Assembly (NCBI GenBank): GCA_026988515.1
Contig: JALSLA010000077.1
Coordinates: 1-35,061 of the forward strand
From: Helicobacteraceae bacterium
GTDB taxonomy: Bacteria; Campylobacterota; Campylobacteria; Campylobacterales; Sulfurimonadaceae
Length of the DNA: 35,061 nt
Direction: 5' to 3'
Shown here: in pieces, positions 6,772-15,332 of the stretch
Numbering within the stretch: position 1 is the first letter of the stretch
Layout: each line of letters starts with the position of its first letter
Position numbers and translations under genes: made by a program
The notes under the pieces: model-generated
Database searches by the model: none
What the model saw: the letters and a program-made list of their open reading frames with translations, nothing else
What the model was told of the DNA's origin: nothing

Positions 6772-8691
6772 TTAATAGCGTACTTTCAATCCGGCGATAA
6801 AGGTGGTTGAAGCATTTAAAGGGTAGATGGCGTCATCGTGAATCCATAAACCGTTTTTCTGATCAAACAGATTATTGATCTTGCCGAAAAATTCGTAATG
6901 CCCTTGCAGATAGCTTAGTGTTATATCGGTGGAGCGATAGGCCTGCTGTTCTTGAACAAAACGGTTGTTAAAGTCATTGGCGGCATAGGCACTGGAGCGA
7001 TGGGTATGCAGCAAAGAGAGCGTCATATGATCGTTGGGAAGGTATGAAAGCATCACCTTGGCCGTGTGGTTAGGCACACCGGGAAGTTCATTGTTGCTGT
7101 AGTTTTCTGCGCTTTCAATCTCTTTGTCAATGATTGCTTTAACATAGTTGTAGTTGATACTGACATGAAAGGTATCGGTTACTAAAAATTTGTCGTAAAG
7201 ATCCAGACCGTATTTGTAAGAGGCATCGATATTGGTATTTTTGGCATTGACAAACGTCGGATCGGCATGATAGTAGATTTCGTCGTCCACATTCACATAA
7301 AAAAGAGAGACTTTAAATTTGTTTTGCGAAGTGATGGCATTGTAACCCACTGTCAATGTATCCGTTGTCATGGGTTTAATAAAGCCGTTAAAAGTGCCGC
7401 CGAAGTTAAAAAAGCGGTCAATGTCAGGGGCTTGGTAGGCATGCGAAAACGCGGCAAAAACGGAGCGTTCAGCACTGAGACGATAGTTGTACCCAAGCTC
7501 AATACCGTGCAGCGTCTCATCATCACGCAGGCGCTTGTCGGCGTCATGATAGCTGTAGTCCACTGTTTCATAGCGGTAGCCAGCTTTTAAGGTATGGTCT
7601 CCCAGACGGTATTGCGTCAGGAGAAATGCGGCACGGTTCTCTTTTGAGGTGTTGTTGCCGTAGCCGTCACGTTCACCGTTAAAGAGATTCAATCCGACGG
7701 TGGCACTCAGGGCATCGTTACGGTAGTCGAGTGTGGCGGCAACGCTGTCATAGGTATATTGTGCCACACTGCTGTAGGTCAGATAACGGGACTCTTTATC
7801 TTCACGAGAACCGGTGACGGAGAGCTGCAGGGCATCGGTAATATCATAAGCCAAAGAGAGAGCGTAGGCATCGCTGTCATACGCTTGTTTTGAACTGCTT
7901 GAGCTTCCTGCTTGAGAGGGATCTTCTAAAAATTCATTGAGTGTTAAGGGGCCGCCGTAAGTACTTTTGAGACGGGTTGTCTGATAGTCCACAGAGAGTT
8001 CCAGCGCATCGGTAGGTGTCAGTGACAGTGTAATACCACCGTTTTTAAGCGCTTGTTTGGCGCGGTTCTTTTGTGCGTCAACAGTGCGTACTCCGTCACT
8101 GAGATAGCGTTCGGCATGGGCCGTGATGCTGTAGAGATCATCAGCATAACCGGCATAGAGCGAGCCGTCAAAGGTGTTGTTGTTACCGGCATAAAGCCCC
8201 AATTCCAAGACATTTTCCTGTTTGGTCGTAATGTAAATAACACCGGCATTGGCACCGTCGCCAGCGCGAACAATACCGCCGCCTTTAATGATCTCAATAC
8301 GACCGATACTCGAAGGGCTGATGGCACTGAGCAGTTGCGGCACCGCATCGATATTATTGAGACGCCGTCCGTTGAGAATGACTACAATATTTTCATAGCC
8401 GTCTCCGATACCGTAGCCGTGCATATCGATCTTTTGTGTAAACGGATTGCCGTAAGAGGGCATGGCAACAAGAGACGTTTGTTGATTTAAAAATTCATAC
8501 ACGTTTTGTACGTGAGCCTTTTCAATATCATCTTGCGTGTAGATTTCAACAGCATCGGCAGCGCTGAGCTCATCGTTATGCAGCGGTGAAGAGTAGACTT
8601 CAAGAGGCTGTAGCGTGTAGGTTGCGGCATGGGCAAGCGAGTGAATGGCCAACGAGGCAATTAACGAAAGCAGTAACGGTTTTTGGATCAT
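6772..8691 (-). CDS. TonB-dependent outer membrane receptor
   Basis: This 639-residue receptor has a signal peptide ending near AHA (residue 22), a plug domain (about 40-165) with IEIIKGGG and YITTK typical of TonB receptors, a long beta-barrel, and a C terminus ending in an aromatic-basic LKVRY as required for outer-membrane insertion. Length is in the BtuB-to-colicin-receptor range. The start overlaps the stop of the upstream small ORF (ATGA) and has AAAGGA as ribosome binding site. It is followed immediately by the periplasmic and inner-membrane import genes. I see neither a B12 riboswitch box nor a Fur-like box upstream. Confidence 0.93.
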   Translation of the reverse strand: MIQKPLLLSLIASLAIHSLAHAATYTLQPLEVYSSPLHNDELSAADAVEIYTQDDIEKAHVQNVYEFLNQQTSLVAMPSYGNPFTQKIDMHGYGIGDGYENIVVILNGRRLNNIDAVPQLLSAISPSSIGRIEIIKGGGIVRAGDGANAGVIYITTKQENVLELGLYAGNNNTFDGSLYAGYADDLYSITAHAERYLSDGVRTVDAQKNRAKQALKNGGITLSLTPTDALELSVDYQTTRLKSTYGGPLTLNEFLEDPSQAGSSSSSKQAYDSDAYALSLAYDITDALQLSVTGSREDKESRYLTYSSVAQYTYDSVAATLDYRNDALSATVGLNLFNGERDGYGNNTSKENRAAFLLTQYRLGDHTLKAGYRYETVDYSYHDADKRLRDDETLHGIELGYNYRLSAERSVFAAFSHAYQAPDIDRFFNFGGTFNGFIKPMTTDTLTVGYNAITSQNKFKVSLFYVNVDDEIYYHADPTFVNAKNTNIDASYKYGLDLYDKFLVTDTFHVSINYNYVKAIIDKEIESAENYSNNELPGVPNHTAKVMLSYLPNDHMTLSLLHTHRSSAYAANDFNNRFVQEQQAYRSTDITLSYLQGHYEFFGKINNLFDQKNGLWIHDDAIYPLNASTTFIAGLKVRY

Positions 8692-8996
8692 ACATAGTCC
8701 TTTACGGGGAGGGTTGAATTTACATGTAAAAAAAGAGGGATTAAAAGAGGATGTTGCCGTGGTGTATGAAGCGTAGCGTACCGATAATACGAACCGCGTG
8801 AACGGGTGGGTTCATCAATGTCGGGTAGCAGTAACGGGTCATCCGTTATAGTGTCTAAACGGTCCGCTTCATCAGGAACAAACCGGTGGTGTGAGACCAC
8901 AGGCGTCATCGAACGGGTTAAGGTAACAGAAGCACTGTAAGCTTGAATGGCTGCGAGTGTAAAGTAATTTTTACCAAAACCTTTGGGAGATGACAT
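8688..8996 (-). CDS. Small unknown protein leading the TonB operon
   Basis: This 102-codon frame runs from ATG 8996 (MSSPKGFGKNYF) to a TGA that overlaps the receptor ATG by 4 nt. Support for it being real: a ribosome binding site AAGGG 6 nt before the ATG, an extended -10 box 22 nt further upstream, and the ATGA coupling to the receptor. No signal peptide, membrane segment or motif is evident; the middle is acidic (DEADRLDTITDD) and the tail proline-rich. I do not recognise it. It could instead be a translated leader that controls the receptor, or a long 5' UTR. Confidence 0.5.
   Translation of the reverse strand: MSSPKGFGKNYFTLAAIQAYSASVTLTRSMTPVVSHHRFVPDEADRLDTITDDPLLLPDIDEPTRSRGSYYRYATLHTPRQHPLLIPLFLHVNSTLPVKDYV
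8719..8730. repeat. Iterated palindrome copy upstream of the TonB receptor
   Basis: Exact TTTACATGTAAA centred about 34 nt before the receptor start. It is also inside the small leading ORF, again read as Leu-His-Val-Asn. Confidence 0.95.
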
Positions 8997-9018
8997 ACGA
9001 GCCCTTAACTTTTTTGAG

Positions 9019-9024
9019 ATTATA
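9019..9024 (-). promoter_or_regulatory. Extended -10 promoter of the TonB/ABC operon
   Basis: The minus strand reads TGCTATAAT 22 nt before the ATG at 8996. No clear -35 is seen. Confidence 0.6.
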
Positions 9025-9092
9025 GCACATAAACAAGAGAGAAACGGGGTTGTTGTCTTCGTTGTTAACGGTGTGAGAGTGTTGATTGAACC

Positions 9093-9112
9093 GTACAAGG
9101 AGGCCCTTGTAC
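9093..9112. terminator. Hairpin after the cold shock gene
   Basis: GTACAAGG and CCTTGTAC form an 8-bp perfect stem with a 4-nt loop, 10 nt after the csp stop. It lacks a following T run on the minus strand, so termination would be weak or assisted. Confidence 0.4.
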
Positions 9113-9122
9113 AGCGTTTGTT

Positions 9123-9341
9123 TTAGAGTGCGGTGACGTTTTCGGCTTGCGGCCCTTTTTGACCTTCACCCAGTTCGTAGGTTACCTGTTGTCCCTCTGC
9201 TAAAGAGATCCGCCCCGGTCCGGTACTGTTGACTTGACGGAAATGGACAAAAACATCCTTGCCGCCATCATTTTGCTGGATAAATCCATAACCTTTTTCT
9301 TCGTTGAACCATTTTACCGTACCATTGAGCAATTCTGCCAT
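9123..9341 (-). CDS. Cold shock protein, CspA family
   Basis: The 72-residue protein is a single cold shock domain that binds single-stranded RNA/DNA. RNP1 KGYGFI (16-21) and RNP2 DVFVHF (29-34) are intact, and [12 protein letters not shown] is a textbook N terminus. AGGTAA lies 6 nt before the ATG. The gene is monocistronic, with its own -10 box and a structured 5' UTR of about 60 nt, and a hairpin follows it. Whether it is cold induced cannot be told from the sequence. Confidence 0.96.
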   Translation of the reverse strand: MAELLNGTVKWFNEEKGYGFIQQNDGGKDVFVHFRQVNSTGPGRISLAEGQQVTYELGEGQKGPQAENVTAL

Positions 9342-9373
9342 GTTGTGTTACCTCATTGTATATATTGAAACTC

Positions 9374-9390
9374 TCTGTTTGCAAAACAGA
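9374..9390 (-). promoter_or_regulatory. 5' UTR hairpin of the cold shock gene
   Basis: TCTGTTT and AAACAGA form a perfect 7-bp stem with a 3-nt loop in the leader of csp, 33 nt before its ATG. It could act in mRNA stability or thermosensing, as leaders of csp genes do elsewhere; that is inference. Confidence 0.4.
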
Positions 9391-9406
9391 TGCTTCATTG
9401 TCGAAG

Positions 9407-9412
9407 ATTATA
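9407..9412 (-). promoter_or_regulatory. -10 box of the cold shock gene
   Basis: TATAAT on the minus strand, within GCTATAATC, 66 nt before the ATG, giving a leader of roughly 58 nt. Confidence 0.55.
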
Positions 9413-9572
9413 GCGGTTTTTTGTAATAATTGTAGTGCAAACAAGCGTTAAGGTATGATATGAGGGTATAACCGACTCTTTTAGACTTGAGCGTATGTTA
9501 CAATCGCATGACAAGACGGTGTTGCATCGATAAAGTGGCAATACCTAAACTTCATATTTGGCGGTAGTACAG

Positions 9573-10904
9573 ATGAAACATTCCCATTTACAGCAAGTGG
9601 TTGCGTGGATGCAATCCTTTACGCGTATTGGTGCCATTCACAGAGTGTCAAATAATATTATTTCCATTGTTTTTGATCGTCATGAGGTACTCAATTTTAA
9701 TATGCAGCGCTCCAATGCCACCATTTTTACATGTCACAAGGAGATTGAGCGATCGCGAATCTTTCAGGCCCCTTTTGACGTATTGTTGGCAAAACGGTTC
9801 GAGCGCAGTACCATAGAGAGCATTGAGTTGCACAATAATGATAAAATCATTCGTATTAAAGCCTCGCAAAGCGGTTCGTACAAGGCCTCGTCGGCACTGC
9901 TCCAACTGGAGTTTACGGGTAAATATACCAATGCCATTATTCTTGATGAGAAGGGTATTGTCCTTGAAGCATTGCGACATATTGACGAGAGTGTCTCTTC
10001 GCGACGCGTGAAAGTGGGCGAGAAACTTGAAGATCCGCCCCCGCCCCGTTATGTGCCCAAAGCATACCCGCTTGAAGATGTACGCCGTTTTCTTGAAGAG
10101 AATTACCGTAGCGAGCACGCGCGCAAGCTTGCCGTACTCAAGAAGCAAAAGCTAAAAATACTTCGGCAACGTTTGCAGAGACTGCAAAAACATTATGATG
10201 CGTTAGAGAGTGAAGAGACATTACAGCAACAGGCCGAATCGTACCGTCAGATTGGGCATCTTATTGTGGCAAATCTGCACAATATCCGCCCGTTTGATTT
10301 ACATGTAAATTTAAAGCATTATGACGGTTCGACATACCATTTAGCGCTTCCCAAAGCATTTTCGAGTGCCAACGCTATGAAAGAGTATTATTTTAAACTG
10401 GCAAAAAAAACGGTACAGCGTGCTGAAAACTTACACATTGAACGCGAGAATCTTGAAGGAAAAATTACCTATTTAAAACATTTTATGCATACGGTAGAGC
10501 ATGCACAAGAGAGTGCGTCGATTACGGCACTGTTTCCCCAAAAAGTGAATCGGCATAAGCAAGAGCACCGCAATGATATGGTCGAAGTCTTTTTTATTGA
10601 AGGTTATAAAGTACTTTTAGGCAAAAATGAACGGGGCAATATTGCACTGCTTCAGCGTGCCAAAGCACGTGATATCTGGTTGCACCTAAAAGGTCGTCCT
10701 TCAGCACACGTCATTATAGTGACGGACAAACAAAACGTACCGCAGCATGTCATTGAAAGAGCGGCTGCATTGTGTGTTAACTTCTCGGTATTTGAGCGGG
10801 GTGAATATCTTGTCGATTATACTCCCAGACGAGAGGTAAAAATTCAAGAAGGAGCTAATGTTTTGTATTATAATTACAATACAATCTCTGTTAGTAAGAG
10901 TTAG
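9573..10904 (+). CDS. NFACT family protein (RqcH/NEMF-like)
   Basis: This 443-residue protein has an NFACT-N domain (about 1-165), a basic coiled-coil middle with repeated KLKILRQRLQRLQK-like heptads (about 185-225 and 260-320), and a C-terminal NFACT-R domain with the hallmark DIWLHLKGRPSAHVII near residue 370. The family includes bacterial RqcH, which recruits tRNA-Ala to split ribosomes in quality control; Campylobacter homologues were named fibronectin-binding. It is shorter than Firmicute RqcH (about 570), as is usual here. I prefer ATG 9573 to a TTG five codons earlier, which has no Shine-Dalgarno sequence. It carries one exact copy of the iterated palindrome. Confidence 0.88.
   Translation: MKHSHLQQVVAWMQSFTRIGAIHRVSNNIISIVFDRHEVLNFNMQRSNATIFTCHKEIERSRIFQAPFDVLLAKRFERSTIESIELHNNDKIIRIKASQSGSYKASSALLQLEFTGKYTNAIILDEKGIVLEALRHIDESVSSRRVKVGEKLEDPPPPRYVPKAYPLEDVRRFLEENYRSEHARKLAVLKKQKLKILRQRLQRLQKHYDALESEETLQQQAESYRQIGHLIVANLHNIRPFDLHVNLKHYDGSTYHLALPKAFSSANAMKEYYFKLAKKTVQRAENLHIERENLEGKITYLKHFMHTVEHAQESASITALFPQKVNRHKQEHRNDMVEVFFIEGYKVLLGKNERGNIALLQRAKARDIWLHLKGRPSAHVIIVTDKQNVPQHVIERAAALCVNFSVFERGEYLVDYTPRREVKIQEGANVLYYNYNTISVSKS
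10298..10309. repeat. Iterated palindrome copy
   Basis: Exact 12-mer (14-bp palindrome ATTTACATGTAAAT) inside the NFACT gene, read TTA CAT GTA AAT (Leu-His-Val-Asn). A degenerate TTTACATGT followed by CAC lies at 9726-9734 in the same gene. Confidence 0.95.
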
Positions 10905-10905
10905 C

Positions 10906-10911
10906 TATAAT
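10906..10911 (+). promoter_or_regulatory. -10 box for the small charged protein
   Basis: TATAAT begins one base after the NFACT stop codon (TAG at 10902-10904), 36 nt before ATG 10947. Confidence 0.5.
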
Positions 10912-10946
10912 ATTTGTGAGACAAATAAACTGGTGAAGGAGTGGTT

Positions 10947-11285
10947 ATGGCAAGTATGGGCCCTATTGGGAATGCAATTTATGTCAATCAGCTTACCGCT
11001 AACGTTGCCAGTGAAAAAAATGCCGTTCAAAACAGGGTAGAATTGCAAAATATGGCAGCGGCAAATGCTTCAAATGCCAAAACCAAAGAGATTGAAGAGG
11101 TGCGACCGACCGAAGAGATTCATAAAATCGATCCCGACCGTGAACATCACAATCAGCGTGCTAAAGAAGAGACGCCTCAAGAAAAAGAGCCTCAGGCGTC
11201 ATCCGAAGAAGAGGAAGGGCGTGAGGCGGACTCCTCTTCGAGCGAGACGGAACCGCTACATCGGCGGCTCGATATCACCGTGTAG
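10947..11285 (+). CDS. Small, highly charged protein of unknown function
   Basis: This 112-residue protein starts MASMGPIGNAIYVNQLT. After an amphipathic, Ala/Asn-rich N-terminal helix (about 10-50) comes a conserved-looking EVRPTEEIHKIDPDREH segment, then an acidic disordered tail rich in Glu, Ser and Gln. AAGGAG sits 6 nt before ATG 10947 and a TATAAT is 36 nt upstream, so it is a genuine gene. I recall similar small proteins in Campylobacterota without a function. Its stop is back to back with the stop of the convergent lipoprotein gene. Confidence 0.8.
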   Translation: MASMGPIGNAIYVNQLTANVASEKNAVQNRVELQNMAAANASNAKTKEIEEVRPTEEIHKIDPDREHHNQRAKEETPQEKEPQASSEEEEGREADSSSSETEPLHRRLDITV

Positions 11286-11867
11286 CTAGCGGGAAATAAT
11301 TTTTGCTTTGAGCTGTCTAAACTCTTCTTCTGATATGATGCCTTGCTCTTTCAGATTGTAAAGTTTGCTGATTTCGTCACTTACCGAGCCGGACGCTTGA
11401 GATGGTTTAGGGGGAATCAGCTTTGTGTTATCTGTGTCAATGCTAAGCTCCGAGCCGCTTAAAAAAGTATTGGACAGCTCCAAAATGGCAATTGATTTTG
11501 GCAGCACTTTCATGGTAAAGTCGCCTCCTTCTTGCGGAAGCATACGAATAAAATATTCGGTCCCGTTTTCCAGATTCAGAGTGACGCGGTGCTCCAGTAT
11601 GCCGTTGGCAATCGCGCGAAATGTTGCCCTGCCTGCTTTCAGATGTACCGGTGCATACTCACCGCCGCGTAAGATATAGGAAATTTTTTCATTATCGACA
11701 TAGAGGCGATACCCAACATCGTTGCTTCCGTGTACTAAAGGACGGTAGAGATAGACCAAGGCACTCTCGTCAGCCACCTTCTCTTTGACAAAGGGCTGTT
11801 TTTGTACACATGAGACGGTGAATAACGCGATGACGAATAGAAGAGAAACGGTAAGGATTATGCGCAT
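11286..11867 (-). CDS. Lipoprotein with DUF2846-like and SHOCT domains
   Basis: The 193-residue protein has a lipoprotein signal (lipobox FTVSC, Cys20). The body (about 35-135) resembles DUF2846: ALVYLYRP, a LYVDNEKI strand, and an LKAG turn. The C terminus (about 163-192) is a SHOCT motif: EISKLYNLKEQGIISEEEF, then KAKII, a short helical oligomerisation hairpin. The ribosome binding site is GGAGG. It is convergent with, and directly abuts, the upstream small gene. Its role is probably an envelope anchor or scaffold, by inference. Confidence 0.85.
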   Translation of the reverse strand: MRIILTVSLLFVIALFTVSCVQKQPFVKEKVADESALVYLYRPLVHGSNDVGYRLYVDNEKISYILRGGEYAPVHLKAGRATFRAIANGILEHRVTLNLENGTEYFIRMLPQEGGDFTMKVLPKSIAILELSNTFLSGSELSIDTDNTKLIPPKPSQASGSVSDEISKLYNLKEQGIISEEEFRQLKAKIISR

Positions 11868-11891
11868 TTTCAGGTGCCTCCAAAATAAGAA

Positions 11892-11903
11892 TTTACATGT
11901 AGA
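11892..11903. repeat. Iterated palindrome variant at a transcription start
   Basis: TTTACATGTAGA, a two-base variant of the 12-mer with the palindromic core TACATGTA. It directly adjoins the lipoprotein gene's -10 box and covers the expected transcription start. Confidence 0.8.
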
Positions 11904-11908
11904 TTATA
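11903..11908 (-). promoter_or_regulatory. -10 box of the SHOCT lipoprotein gene
   Basis: Minus-strand TATAAT within CGCTATAATC, 36 nt before the ATG at 11867. The iterated palindrome starts 1 nt further downstream. Confidence 0.55.
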
Positions 11909-11954
11909 GCGAAAGATTCCCGAAGATATTTAGCCCTAATTTTGTTTTTAGTAG

Positions 11955-11960
11955 TATAAT
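11955..11960 (+). promoter_or_regulatory. -10 box of the cdsA-dxr-tsaD operon
   Basis: TATAAT lies 27 nt before ATG 11988 and faces away from the lipoprotein promoter 47 nt to the left. Confidence 0.5.
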
Positions 11961-11987
11961 CATAAAAATGAATTGTTTGGGGATTGT

Positions 11988-12734
11988 ATGGCAATAGATA
12001 AAGAGCGTATTGTAACGGGAGTCCTTTTAGTCGGAGGCGTTTACCTTATTGGTGTGATTGACAGCTTCTTCTTAATGTGGCTCTTTTTAGGAGCAGTATA
12101 TATGCTTGCTTTTTATGAGGCAATGAAACTGTTCGGGTTGCGTCACAATGCGCTGTTTTTTTATGCTTTGGCGTTGTGGATTGTAGCGAGTTTCTACCCG
12201 TACGGAGATGACCTGTTTGTGATTGCCGGAGTGATTTTTGCCTCGATTGTCGCGTATACACAGCGTTTGGAATGGGATTATTTTAAACCGTTTCTCTACC
12301 CGACTGCGGGAATGCTCTTTATATTAAGTCTCTACCAGGAGTACAGCATGACGGCAATGTTGTGGTTGTTGGTAGTTGTCGCCGTGACCGATATCGGTGC
12401 TTATGTAGTGGGAAAAAGCATTGGAAAACGTTCTTTTTGCGCCACATCACCTAAAAAAACGCTTGAAGGGGTGATGGGCGGCGTGGTACTGGCCACCATA
12501 GCCGGTACTTATGTCGGCGTCTATCTGGTCGATATTGAAAAAGCGTTCATTGTCTCGTTTTTTGTAGCACTGAGCTCTGTCTTCGGCGATCTGTTTGAAA
12601 GTTATCTCAAACGTCAGGCCGGAGTGAAAGACAGCGGCTCTGTTTTACCGGGTCACGGCGGGGTACTTGATCGTATTGACGGGTATCTCTTCGGCGGTGT
12701 CGTTATGCTGGTATTGCTGCGGGGTATCGTTTGA
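11988..12734 (+). CDS. cdsA: Phosphatidate cytidylyltransferase
   Basis: The 248-residue integral membrane enzyme makes CDP-diacylglycerol from phosphatidic acid and CTP, the branch point of phospholipid synthesis. The CdsA signature spans about residues 195-235: GDLFESYLKRQ, GVKDSGSVLPGHGGVLDRID. About seven hydrophobic segments come before it. GGGGA precedes ATG 11988; an earlier in-frame TTG lacks a ribosome binding site. The stop TGA overlaps the TTG start of dxr by 4 nt (TTGA), so it heads an operon of lipid, isoprenoid and tRNA-modification genes. Confidence 0.95.
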   Translation: MAIDKERIVTGVLLVGGVYLIGVIDSFFLMWLFLGAVYMLAFYEAMKLFGLRHNALFFYALALWIVASFYPYGDDLFVIAGVIFASIVAYTQRLEWDYFKPFLYPTAGMLFILSLYQEYSMTAMLWLLVVVAVTDIGAYVVGKSIGKRSFCATSPKKTLEGVMGGVVLATIAGTYVGVYLVDIEKAFIVSFFVALSSVFGDLFESYLKRQAGVKDSGSVLPGHGGVLDRIDGYLFGGVVMLVLLRGIV

Positions 12735-13801
12735 TCCTTTTAGGTTCAACCGGCTCTATTGGAGTCAATGCGTTGCAGATTGCCGCGCAGTTTCATTTGG
12801 ATGTTGACGTATTGGCTGCAGGGCGTAACATTACGCTGTTGAATCAGCAGATACAACAGCACCGCCCTCGTGTTGTCGTCATTGCCGATGAAGCCGATCG
12901 CCATCGGGTGGCGCACCCGAATATTCTTGTCGGTGAGGCCGGTATGTTAGACGCTATTGAGGGTTCAGATGCGACACAGGTCGTCAATGCTATTGTCGGT
13001 TTTGCCGGTTTAAAACCGACACTCAAGGCCATTGCCTGCAATAAGGCCATTGCATTGGCCAACAAAGAGTCTTTGGTAGCGGGGGGCTCTTTTGTCGATA
13101 CCGCCAATATTCAGCCTATCGATAGCGAACATTTTGGCCTGTGGTATTTGATGCAGCCATCCAAGCCGTTGCGAAAAATGACAATTACCGCCAGTGGCGG
13201 CGCCTTTCGCGATTGGCCGCTAGAGCGTCTTAAAGATGCTTCGCTCGAAGACGCACTGAAGCATCCCAACTGGTCGATGGGGCAAAAAATCACGATTGAC
13301 AGTGCTTCTATGATGAACAAACTCTTTGAGTTGCTTGAAGCACGTTGGCTTTTTGGAGAAGGGGAGTACGATGCCATCATCGAGACCCGTTCGCTTATTC
13401 ATGCGCTCATTGACTTTCAAGACGGCTCCACTACGGCACATATGGCGCATGCTTCCATGCAGCTACCCATTGCCTATGCATTATGTGCTACTGTCGATCA
13501 GACAATTTTACAACCGGTCGATTTGGTTCAGGTCGGATCGTTGGAGTTTCGTGCTATTGCGTGTGACCGCTACCCGATTTGGCAGATTAAAGAGGCTCTG
13601 CTCAAAGAACCTGAACGCGGTGTCATTGTGAATGCCGCCAATGAGGCGGCCATTGAAAAATTTGTCGATAAAAAGATTGGATTTTTAGAGATATCGCATC
13701 AGGTATTGCAGGCGTACGATACCTTTACGACTGCGCCAAAAAATATTGATGAGGTCTTTTTGCTCGACACTGAAGTGCGGAGGTATGTTGCGTTATTATG
13801 A
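12731..13801 (+). CDS. dxr: 1-deoxy-D-xylulose-5-phosphate reductoisomerase
   Basis: This 356-residue enzyme commits DXP to the MEP isoprenoid pathway using NADPH. Motifs are the dinucleotide loop LLGSTGSIG at the very N terminus, ALANKESLVAGG, the flexible-loop ASGGAFRDWP, the substrate and metal region SMGQKITIDSASMMNK, and the FQDGSTTAHMA segment. It starts at a TTG that overlaps the cdsA stop; no ATG occurs before the nucleotide loop. The length is a little short for the family, as is usual in this phylum. It overlaps the next gene by 4 nt (ATGA). Confidence 0.95.
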   Translation: MILLGSTGSIGVNALQIAAQFHLDVDVLAAGRNITLLNQQIQQHRPRVVVIADEADRHRVAHPNILVGEAGMLDAIEGSDATQVVNAIVGFAGLKPTLKAIACNKAIALANKESLVAGGSFVDTANIQPIDSEHFGLWYLMQPSKPLRKMTITASGGAFRDWPLERLKDASLEDALKHPNWSMGQKITIDSASMMNKLFELLEARWLFGEGEYDAIIETRSLIHALIDFQDGSTTAHMAHASMQLPIAYALCATVDQTILQPVDLVQVGSLEFRAIACDRYPIWQIKEALLKEPERGVIVNAANEAAIEKFVDKKIGFLEISHQVLQAYDTFTTAPKNIDEVFLLDTEVRRYVALL

Positions 13802-14337
13802 AAACAAAGGTTCTGATTTTACACGGTTGGCACGGTTCAGAGGCACCGCATTGGCAAGACTGGCTCTATCATCAGTTGCGCGAAGCGGGATACGAGGTAG
13901 CATTTCCTCAGTTTAGCGACAACATGCATCCCAGTAAAGAGGTTTGGCTTCGTGAAGCACAAGCGGCTTACAAAGAGATACAGCCTACTGTTGTGATTGC
14001 CCACTCTATGGGAAATACTCTCTGGTTTCATCTGTGCAATGAAGGCCTTGTGGGCTCTGTGGAACGGTTGCTTTTGGTGGCGCCGCCTCGTGATTTAAGT
14101 GACTATGATGATGTAGCCGAATTTTTTCCTGTTGAAGTTAAAGGATTTTGTGCCGATGAGGTTTTAATGGTGAGCTCAACGGATGATCCGTATATGAGCA
14201 AAGCGGAAGCCGCTGAATTTGCTCGAGCACACAGTATCAAGCAAAAAGTAGTCCAAAACGGCGGTCACATTAACAGTGAAAGTGGTTTTGGCCCTTGGCC
14301 CTGGGTATTGGAGTGGGTAAAAAAGGGTAGCGGATGA
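13798..14337 (+). CDS. RBBP9/YdeN-family serine hydrolase
   Basis: The 179-residue alpha/beta hydrolase has the family opening [10 protein letters not shown] followed by HWQDWL, and the nucleophile elbow AHSMGN with Ser70. The acid lies in STDDPYM (about 130) and the catalytic His in GGHINS (about 158). Members are small serine hydrolases with few known substrates. It sits between dxr and tsaD with ATGA overlaps on both sides, so it is cotranscribed with essential genes; its link to them is not evident. Confidence 0.9.
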   Translation: MKTKVLILHGWHGSEAPHWQDWLYHQLREAGYEVAFPQFSDNMHPSKEVWLREAQAAYKEIQPTVVIAHSMGNTLWFHLCNEGLVGSVERLLLVAPPRDLSDYDDVAEFFPVEVKGFCADEVLMVSSTDDPYMSKAEAAEFARAHSIKQKVVQNGGHINSESGFGPWPWVLEWVKKGSG

Positions 14338-15311
14338 TACTGAGTATTGAGAGCAGTTGTGATGACAGCTCCATAGCCGTGACCGAGATAGCAACAGGAA
14401 AACTGCTGTATCACAAAAAAATATCGCAAGAGTTGGAACATGCACAATACGGTGGAGTTGTACCGGAACTGGCGTCGCGTCTGCATGTTGAGGCGCTGCC
14501 TAAAATTTTGCAGGAGTGCCGACCCTATTTTCCCTCGTTGAAAGCAGTTGCCGTGACCAATGAACCGGGACTTGGCGTCACGTTGGTAGAGGGGGTGATG
14601 ATGGCAAAAGCGTTGGCTGTTGCGCTTTCGATTCCACTGATTGGCGTCAACCATCTCATAGGGCATATCTATTCGCTTTTTATTGAAAAAGAGGCGCGTT
14701 TGCCATTAACCGTGTTGCTTGTTTCCGGAGGCCATACGCAACTGATGGAAGTTGAGGGTATCGACACTGTAAAAACTGTAGCGCGTACTATGGATGACAG
14801 CTTTGGCGAGAGTTTTGACAAGGTGGCTAAAATGATGCATTTAGGCTACCCCGGCGGTCCTGTTATTGAAACATTGGCAAAAAACGGTGATGCATTTCGT
14901 TATAATTTTACGGTGCCGTTGCACCAATCACCAAAGATTGCTTTTAGCTATTCGGGCTTGAAAAATGCGGTACGGCTTGCCGTTGAAGCGGCCAATGAAA
15001 AGGAGTATGCCGATATTGCGGCATCATTTCAACGTGTGGCAACCGCTCACCTGATACAAAAGCTGAAAAAATATTTTAAAGCGCACCCGCCCCGTTGCTT
15101 TGCTATTGTCGGAGGAGCCAGTGCAAACCGCTATTTGCGCGAACAGGTTCAAGAGATGTTAAAGCCTTTCGGTGCTACACTTCTATTGTCTGAGTTGCGT
15201 TATTGTTCCGATAATGCAGCCATGATAGGGCGCGCTGCTATTGAGATGTATCACAAAAAAGCATGGAGTCGGGTCGAAAATTTACATGTAAATGCACAAT
15301 CAACTCTTTAG
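14334..15311 (+). CDS. tsaD: tRNA N6-threonylcarbamoyladenosine transferase
   Basis: The 325-residue TsaD transfers the threonylcarbamoyl group to A37 of ANN-decoding tRNAs, with TsaB and TsaE. The Fe-binding HxxxH (His107, His111 in NHLIGHIY), SGGHTQL (131-137), and the C-terminal [10 protein letters not shown] and SDNAAMIG segments are present. The N terminus [13 protein letters not shown] is typical. It starts within an ATGA overlap. The last codons carry an exact copy of the iterated palindrome, so the C terminus [10 protein letters not shown] may be shaped by the DNA motif and not by protein function. Confidence 0.96.
   Translation: MILSIESSCDDSSIAVTEIATGKLLYHKKISQELEHAQYGGVVPELASRLHVEALPKILQECRPYFPSLKAVAVTNEPGLGVTLVEGVMMAKALAVALSIPLIGVNHLIGHIYSLFIEKEARLPLTVLLVSGGHTQLMEVEGIDTVKTVARTMDDSFGESFDKVAKMMHLGYPGGPVIETLAKNGDAFRYNFTVPLHQSPKIAFSYSGLKNAVRLAVEAANEKEYADIAASFQRVATAHLIQKLKKYFKAHPPRCFAIVGGASANRYLREQVQEMLKPFGATLLLSELRYCSDNAAMIGRAAIEMYHKKAWSRVENLHVNAQSTL
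15281..15292. repeat. Iterated palindrome copy
   Basis: Exact 12-mer, 16 nt before the tsaD stop codon, extended to the 14-bp ATTTACATGTAAAT. In frame it encodes Leu-His-Val-Asn. Confidence 0.95.
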
Positions 15312-15332
15312 CTAAGCTTAAGGAAAATCGGG

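Noticed and set aside
8700-9000. Cobalamin riboswitch upstream of the TonB receptor
   Set aside because: The B12 box and its usual paired elements are not present; a small coding frame with ATGA coupling explains the space better.
9000-9060. Fur box at the TonB operon promoter
   Set aside because: No NATWAT-type repeat is seen around the -10; iron control cannot be claimed.
9726-9734. Further copy of the iterated palindrome in the NFACT gene
   Set aside because: TTTACATGT then CAC breaks the right arm; not counted.
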